Shown piece after piece: positions 16,401 to 25,400 of a stretch of 64,000 nt of DNA. Source of the DNA: Anaerolineae bacterium (GTDB taxonomy: Bacteria > Chloroflexota > Anaerolineae > Aggregatilineales > Phototrophicaceae); NCBI GenBank assembly GCA_020849765.1, contig JADLAY010000010.1:23692-87691 (forward strand), given 5' to 3'. The translations under genes were made by a program, and so were the position numbers. Numbering within the stretch: position 1 is the stretch's first letter; each line of letters begins with the position of its first letter. The notes beneath the pieces were generated by a model. That model made no database searches. It saw nothing but the letters and a program-made list of their open reading frames with translations, and was not told where the DNA came from.

Positions 16401-19400
16401 CGATCCGATTGACGGCAATCTGACCGGCGCCGACGCGGGCAATCAGGTCACCTATGTCATCACGGTCGATAATACCGGCGCGGCTCCGGCCCATGCTGCG
16501 CAGATTCACGACAACGTGCCGGCACAACTGGAAAGCTGCACGCTGGTCAGCGTCACCAACGGCGCGGGCACGCCGCTCGCCTATACCGGCGATCTGTTCG
16601 TGTTGCCCGGCATCACCCTGGCGGATTCGTTACCCGGTCTGGGCAGCGGTGCTCCCGCAGCCTCAGCACGTGTGCTGGTCACGGCGACCTGTACGCTGGC
16701 GGATGGAGTCACGCCGAATCAGGTGCTGACGAACACGGGCAGAGTCGCCTGGAGCCCGGTCGACCCCGATTCGCAGACCGGCGAGATCGACCCGCCGCTG
16801 GAGACCTATCCGCCTGTCACCGATACGGCGACCGTGCGCATCGCCCTGCCGACCATCGACAAGACGGCGGATCGCACCGAAGCGACCATCGGCGAGGTCG
16901 TGCGCTACACGATCGTGTCCGACATCCCCGAAGGTGAGACTGATAACGTGTCGATCGTCGACACGCTGCCTGCGGGCATGGCCTATGTCGGCTGTGTCAG
17001 CCTCGACGGTGCGCCGGGCCTGATCAGCAGCCTTGGAGCATTCTCTTGCGCCAACATGACGCCGACGGTGGCAGATTCGGGCGGCGAGCCAGCGCGTGAG
17101 GTGACCTTCACGCTCGGCAACCTCACGACCGACGTCGACGCCTCCAGCGGCACTTTAAGTGTGACCATCGTCTTCGATGCCATCGTCACGGACGTGGCAG
17201 GCAACGTGCGTGGCACCACGCTCACCAACGACGTCGACCTGCATTACGGCAGCTTCGTCGTCACCGATGCCACGCCGCCGACCGTCACCGTGACCGAGCC
17301 GGAACTGCAAATCGACAAATCTGCCGCGCCGACGACCGGCGATGCCGGGAACACCGTGACGTACACGGTCGTGATCAGTCACACGGTTGCGAGCAACGCC
17401 GACGCTTTCGACGTGCAGTTCTCCGACACGCTGCCCGCGGAGATGACCTGCGTCAGCGTGACCAACACCGCCGGGGTCGCCCCGACGGCGCTCTCCGGCT
17501 GCGCCACGCCGATCACGGCGTCGTGGGATACCATCCCGGATGGGCAGACCAGCACGCTGCAAATCACGGCGACGTTGAACAGCAACGTGCAGCCGAGCCA
17601 GCAGATTACGAACACGGGCATGCTGACGGATTACGACACGCTGGCGCAGGATGATGCTGCCGATCTGTCGCCCTATCACCCCGGCCCGGAAGATCGCGAA
17701 CGCAGCTACACGACCAATGATGGCGCGGTCATCACGACCAACGCGATCACGATTGCCAAGACGATGACGGCGACGAGTGAGGCATTCACCACCGGCTCGA
17801 ACGTCGTCATCGGCGAGACGGTTACCTATCAGGTCACGCTGACGGTGCCGGAAGGCGTCGCCAACAACGTCACCGTCACCGACACGCTCGATAACGGCCT
17901 CGTCTTCCGCGACCTGCGCGAAACGCCGACCGGCTTCGCCAGCATTACCTTCCCGGCAGGCGTCACGTCGAGTGTCGGCACTGCCGCCACCATCCTGAGC
18001 AATGCGCACGGTGCGGTCGCGATGACGGGCCGGCAGACGACCTTCAACTTCGGCACGCTGACTAACACCAACAACGACGCGACGGCCGAGCAGATCGTCA
18101 TCACCTATCAGGCGGTCGTCGCTGATATTGGCGCCAACACCCGCAACGGCCAGCGCAACAATGCCGCGCAGCTCAGCTTCACGCGCGGCACACCGCCGGG
18201 CGGCACAGGGACGCAGACGGTTTCTGCGGCCAATGTCGTCATCGTCGAACCGACGCTGACCGTCGCCAAGAGCGCCGTCCCGACGGCCGGCGATGCGGGC
18301 GATATCGTCACCTTTACGATTGTCGTCAGCCATGCGGCGGCCAGCAACGAGGACGCCTTTAACATCGTCCTGACCGACGCCGTCCCGGCCAATATGACCT
18401 ATGTGCCCGGCTCGCTGGCGAATTTCGCCGGGGTCGCGGCGACGCTGGATGACAGCGGCGCGCCCACGTTGACGGCATCCTGGGCTGCGCTGACCGAGTC
18501 GCCGGATCAAACGAGCACGATTCAATTCCAGGCGACCATCAACGGCACGGTCGGCTCCGGCTTAGTGATCACCAACACCGCGAACATCGTCTACGACAGC
18601 CTGCCCGCCGATGGCAGTCACCCCGCGGATGAAGAAAATCTCGACTCGCCCTACGTCACGACCGACGGCGAGCGTGATTACACCGGGAGCGGCTCGGCGA
18701 CTGTCACCGTGACCGCGCCGGGCTTCGTCAAGACGATCCTGAGCACCAGTTTCCCGGATACGGGTTCCGCACGCATCACCGCCGCGCCGGATCTCGCGAT
18801 TGGCGAACGAATCGTCTTCCGCATCGTCGCCCAGATTCCGGAGGGCGTCTCGCCGATCACGATCACCGATCCGCTGCCCAATGCGATGAGCGTGGTCAGC
18901 TCACGCGTCGTGCGCATCGGCGCCAACCTGAGCGGCTCGACGCTGGCGGTGGATGATCCGGGCTCGGTCGCGGGCAGCACGGTGACGTTCAACTTCGGCA
19001 CAATCACGAACACCCCGGATGGCGTCAACACGGCGGACGACGAGATCGAGGTCGAAATCGAGGCGCGCTTGCTTGATAACGCCGCCAACAGCAATGGCCA
19101 AACCAAGACCAACACGGCGACGATTAACTTCAGTATCGGCACGGTGCAGAGTTCGGTCACGATGGATGTGGTCGAGCCGGTCTTGACCATGACGAAGACC
19201 TTCACCCCAGCGACGATCACGGCGGGCGGGGCAGGCGGCACCTTCACCATCAGCGTGACCAACTCCGGCAACGCCGATGCGCACGAAGTCTCGATCACAG
19301 ACAACATCAATGCGCTGCTCAACGTGACCAGCATCACACCGAGCCTGGCAGGCGCACCCGCCACGACCCTGCTGACGAACAATTCCGCCACCGGCTCTCC

Positions 19401-22400
19401 GGCGAGCATCGACATGAGTTTCGACCGCCTCGACATCGGCGAGACGATCCTGATCACCGTCAACTACACGGTGGCCGCTTCCGTGACGCCACAGAGCGTG
19501 ATCAACACGGCCAACACGGCCTATGACGACATGCCATCGGGCAGCGCGGACGACGCCTTCGACCGCAACAGCACGGCCAACGACCCGGACACCTTGACCA
19601 TCGTGCGCCAGGCCGACCTGGAGATCGTCAAGACCGTCGACGACTCGACTGTTTACGAAGGCGACACCGTCACCTTCACGCTCAATATCGAGAACCACGG
19701 CCCCTCAGACGCGAGCAACGTCGTCGTGACCGATCCGCTGCCGACTGGGCTGACGTTCGTCAATTCGACGCCTGCCATCTGTACGGGCACGCCGCTCACG
19801 TGCACGGTCGGCACGCTCGCCGTCGGTGGATCGACCAGCATCACCATCACGGCGACGGTCAATGCCGGGCAGGGTGGTAACACGCTCGACAACGTCGCCA
19901 CCGTCAGCGCCACGGAAACCGATCCGGTTCCGGGCAATAACAGCGAAAATGAACTGGTGACTGTGCTCGAATTCGCGACCATCGGCGATCGCCTGTGGCA
20001 CGACCGAGACGCCGATGGCGTGCAGGATGCGGGTGAGGTCGGCCTGCCCGGCCTGACCGTCACGCTGACGGGCACGGATGACACCGGCGCTGCCGTCAAC
20101 CGCGCGACCACGTCAGGCGTGAACGGCGCTTACTCATTTGCCAATCTGAAAGCGGGCACCTACGCGGTGACCGTGACCACGTTCGCCGGGATGGTGGCGA
20201 CCGAGAATACCTACGCGGGTGACATCGTCGAAGACGACACCACGCCCAATATCGTCGCCAACGCGGGCGACACGATTAACACGGTCGACTTCGGCTACCG
20301 GGGCGACAGCAGCATCGGCGACACCGTCTGGCGCGACGACGACGCGGACGGCGTGCAGGACGTCGGCGAGCCGCCGATGCCCGGCGTGACCGTGACGCTG
20401 ACCGGCACGGACATCTTCGGTTCATCGGTCAACTTCACGACCACCACCAATGCTCTGGGCATCTACAGCTTCATCAACCTGATGCCGAGCAGCGTCGGCG
20501 GCTACACGGTGACCATCACGGCACCGGCGGGCATGGCGGCTGTCGCGGATGCCTATCCGGGCGATACGACTGAAAACGGCGTGACACCCGGTGTGGTTTT
20601 GGCGGCCACGACCGACATCGACACGGTCGATTTTGGGCTGCGTGGCACGGCCTCCATCGGTGACCGCGTCTGGCGCGACGACGACAATGATGGTGTCCAA
20701 GATGCCGGCGAGCCGGGCATTGCCGGGCTGACGGTCACGCTGGCGGGCACTGATAGCTTCGGCAATGCCGTGACCAGGACGACGGCGACCGGCGTGAACG
20801 GTGCCTATACCTTCGCCAATCTGCCGCCGAGCAATGGCACGGGCTACACCGTGACCGTCACCACGCCGCCGACGGGCACGACACCTTCCTATGATCTTGA
20901 CGGCATCGCGACCGCGCACACGGCGACGGCGGTGCTGAATGCCGGTCAGGCGCGCACGGACGTCGACTTTGGCTACCGCGGGACAGGCTCGGTTGGCGAC
21001 CGCGTCTGGCGCGACGATGACGGCGACGGCGTCCAGGATGCGGGCGAGGTTGGCATTAGCGGGCGGACGATCACGCTCACAGGCACGGATGTCTCCGGCA
21101 CTGCCGTCAGCCTGACGACGACGACCGGTGCGGACGGCGCCTACAGCTTCCCGTATGTGCCGCCGAGTGATGGCGCGGGCTACACCGTGACCGTCACCAC
21201 GCCGCCCGCGGGCGCGACGCCGACTTACGATCTGGACGGCGTTGGGACGGCGAACAGCGCCAACATTGCCCTGGCGGCGGCCCAGGCGCGCACAGACGTC
21301 GACTTCGGCTACCAGGGCACCGCTTCGCTCGGCGACCGCGTCTGGCGCGACGACGATGGCGATGGCGTGCAGGATGCGGGCGAGCCGGGCATCCCCGGCC
21401 TGACGATCACGTTGACCGGTACGGATGCCTATGGCGCCGCTGTGACCCGGACGACGACGACGGATGTCAATGGCAACTACACGTTCGCCAATCTGCTGGC
21501 GAGCAATGGCACGGGCTACACGGTGACCGTGACGACGCCCCCGGCGGGCATGGGGCCATCTTACGACCTCGACGGCATTGCCACGGCGCACACGGCGGTC
21601 GCGACGCTGACGGCGGGCGCGGCGCGCACGGACGTGGACTTTGGCTACCGCGGGACGGGCTCCATCGGCGACCGCGTCTGGCGCGACGACGATGGCGATG
21701 GCGTCCAGGACGCGGGTGAGCCGGGCATCGCCGGGCTGACGGTCACGCTGGCGGGCACGGATAGCTTCGGCAATACGGTCACCCGGACGACGACCACCGG
21801 CGCGAACGGCGCTTACACTTTCGCCAATCTGCCTGCCAGCGATGGCACGGGCTACACGGTAACCGTGACGACGCCACCCGCGGGCATGGTCACCACTTAC
21901 GATCTGGATGGCACCGGCACAGCGCACACAGCAGTCGCAACTCTCGCGGCGGGCGCGGCGCGCACGGATGTCGACTTCGGCTATCAGGGCACCGGCTCCA
22001 TCGGCGACCGCGTCTGGCGCGACGACGATGGTGATGGCGTGCAGGATGCGGGCGAACCGGGCATCACCGGCGTGACAGTCACGCTGACGGGTACCGATTC
22101 GTCTGGCACGGCGGTCAGTTTCACGACGACGACCGGCGCGGACGGCGCTTACAACTTCGCCAACGTGCCGTCGAGCAATGGCACGGGCTACACGGTAACC
22201 GTGACGCCGCCCGCGGGCCTGGCGCCGACCTACGATCTGGATGGCATCGCGACAGCCAACGCCGCCGTCGCGACTCTGGCGGCGGGTGAGACGCGCACAG
22301 ACGTCGACTTCGGCTATCGGGGCACCGGTTCCATCGGCGACCGCGTCTGGCGCGACGACGACGGTGATGGTGTGCAGGATGCGGGCGAGCCGGGCATCGC

Positions 22401-25400
22401 CGGGCTGACGGTCACGCTGGCGGGTACCGATGCGTTCGGCAATGCGGTAGCCGGGACGACGACGACCGGCGCAAATGGTGCCTACACATTCGCCACGCTG
22501 CCGCCGAGTGATGGCACCGGCTACACGGTGACCATCACGACACCGCCCACAGGTACGGCACCGACCTACGATCTTGATGGCACGGGTACGGCGCACACGG
22601 CGGTCGCGACGCTGACGGCGGGCGCGGCGCGCACGGATGTCGATTTTGGCTATCAGGGCACGGCGTCGTTGGGCGACCGCGTCTGGCGCGATGACGACGG
22701 CGATGGCGTGCAGGATGCAGGTGAGCCGGGCATCGCCGGGCTGACCATGACCCTCACGGGCACGGATGCCTCCGGCACGGCCGTCAGCTTCACGACGACT
22801 ACCGGCGCCGATGGTGCTTACAACTTCGCCAATTTGCCGCCGAGCGACGGCACGGGCTACGCCGTGACGGTCACGACACCGCCCGCGGGCACGGCACCGA
22901 CCTACGATCTCGATGGCACCGGCACGGCCCATACGGCGGTCGCGACGCTGACGGCTGGCGAAGCGCGCACGGATGTCGACTTCGGTTATCGCGGCACCGG
23001 TTCGATTGGCGACCGCGTCTGGCGCGACGACGATGGTGATGGCGTGCAGGATGCAGGCGAGCCGGGCATCGCCGGGCTGACCGTCACCCTGGCGGGCACC
23101 GATGCCTTCGGCAACGCGGTGGCCGGGACGACCACGACCGGGGCAAATGGCGCCTACACATTCGCCAACCTGCCGCCGAGTGATGGCACGGGCTACACCG
23201 TGACCGTCACGACACCCCCGGCGGGCACAGTCCCGACCTACGATCTCGACGGCACGGGCACACCTCACACTGCGGTTGCGACGCTGACCGCAGGCGCGAC
23301 GCGCACAGATGTCGACTTCGGTTATCAAGGGACTGGCTCGATTGGCGACCGCGTCTGGCGCGACGACAACGGCGACGCGGTGCAGGATGCGGGTGAGCCG
23401 GGCATTCCCGGCCTGACGGTCACTCTGACCGGCACCGATGCCGCCGGAGTGGCCGTCAGCTTCACGACGACGACCGGCGCGAATGGCGCCTATACGTTCG
23501 CCAATCTTCCGCCGAGCGATGGCACGGGCTACACCGTGACCGTCACGACGCCGCCAGCGGGCACGACGACGACCTACGATCTGGACGGCATCGCGACGGC
23601 GAACACGACGGCTGCGACATTGGCCGCCGGCGAGACGCGCACGGACGCCGACTTTGGCTACCAGGGCAACGGATCGATCGGTGACCGCGTCTGGCGCGAC
23701 GACGATGGCGATGGCGTGCAGGACGCGGGCGAGCCCGGCGTGCCTGGCGTCACCGTCACGCTGACCGGCACGGACGCCTTCGGCAACGTTCTGAATCTGA
23801 CGACAACGACCGATGCTGATGGCAACTATATCTTCGAGCACCTGCCGCCGAGCAATGGCACGGGCTACACGGTGACGGTAACGCCGCCCGCGGGCTTCAC
23901 CCCATCGGCGGATGCCTACCCAGGCGACACGACGGAAAACGGGGCGACACCCGGCATCGTGCTTAATCCGAATGCTGCGCTGGATACGGTCGATTTCGGC
24001 CTGCGCGGCGCAGCGCGGATCGGCGACACGGTCTGGCGCGACGACGATGCCGATGGCATCCAGGACCCCGGCGAACCCGGTATCCCGAATGTGACCGTGA
24101 CGCTGACCGGCATGGACAGCCTGGGCGCCCCCGTCAACCTGACGACGACAACGGATGCGGCTGGCAACTACGTGTTCAGCAACCTGGCATTCAGCGATGC
24201 GACCGGCTACACGGTGACGACCAGCGGCGCCGCCCTGGCCGGGCTGCTCCCGGTGGCGGACGTCTTTGCGGGCGACGTGACGGTAGACGGGGCCACACCC
24301 GGCATCGTGGTCGATGCGGGCAACACCGATATTCAAACCGTCGATTTCGGCTATCAAGGGGCGCAGAGCGTCTCCGGCAGCATCTGGCGCGATGACGACT
24401 CCAGCGGCGCGCAAAATGGCGTGGAGCCCGACCTCGCAGGCATCCCTGTGATGCTGACGGGCACCGATGCAAATGGCAATGCCATCAGCTTCACGACGAC
24501 GACCGATGCGGCGGGCGACTACAACTTCGCCAACGTGCCGCCGGGCACCTACACCGTCACGGCCACGCCGCCAACCGGCTTCAACGTGACCAACGATGCT
24601 TTCCCCGGCGATGCGACCGAGAACAGCCAGACGCCGATCACGGTTACTGCCGGTAACGACGTGACCGCGGTCGACTTCGGCTACGTCGGGGCGGGCGCGC
24701 TCGGTGATCGCGTTTGGAACGACGTCAACGGCGACGGCGTGCAGGATGCGGGCGAGCCCGGCATCCCCGGCCTGATGCTCACGCTCACCGGCCTCGACTC
24801 GTTCGCCAACCCGATCACAAAGACGACTACGACGGGCGCGGACGGCATCTACACGTTCGCCGGACTGCCGCCCAGTGATACGACCGGCTTCCTGGTCACG
24901 ATCACGACGCCACCCGCGGGCACGGTGCCCACCATCGATCTGGATGGCATTGTGACGGCGCACACGGCGCTCGCGCTCCTCGATCCCAACCAGACGCGGA
25001 CGGACGTCGACTTCGGCTACCAGGGCAGCGGCTCGCTTGCGGGCAGCGTCTGGCGCGACGACGACGCCAGCGCCACGCGGAACGGGCTTGAACCGGGCAT
25101 CCCCGGCATCACGATCACGCTGACGGGCACCGATGCGTTCGGCAACCCCGTCACACTGACGACGACGACCGATGCCGATGGCAACTACGTGTTCGACCAT
25201 CTGCTGGCCGGGGATTACGTGGTGACGGTCACGCCCCCGGCGGGCACGATCAACACCTACGACGGCAACACCGGCGAGGACAACGACACGCCGGTCACGC
25301 TCACCCCCGGTGAGACGCGCACGGGCGTGGATTTCGGTTACTTCGGCCTCGGCTCGCTCGGCGACCGTATCTGGCACGATCGGAATGGCGATGGTGTGCA

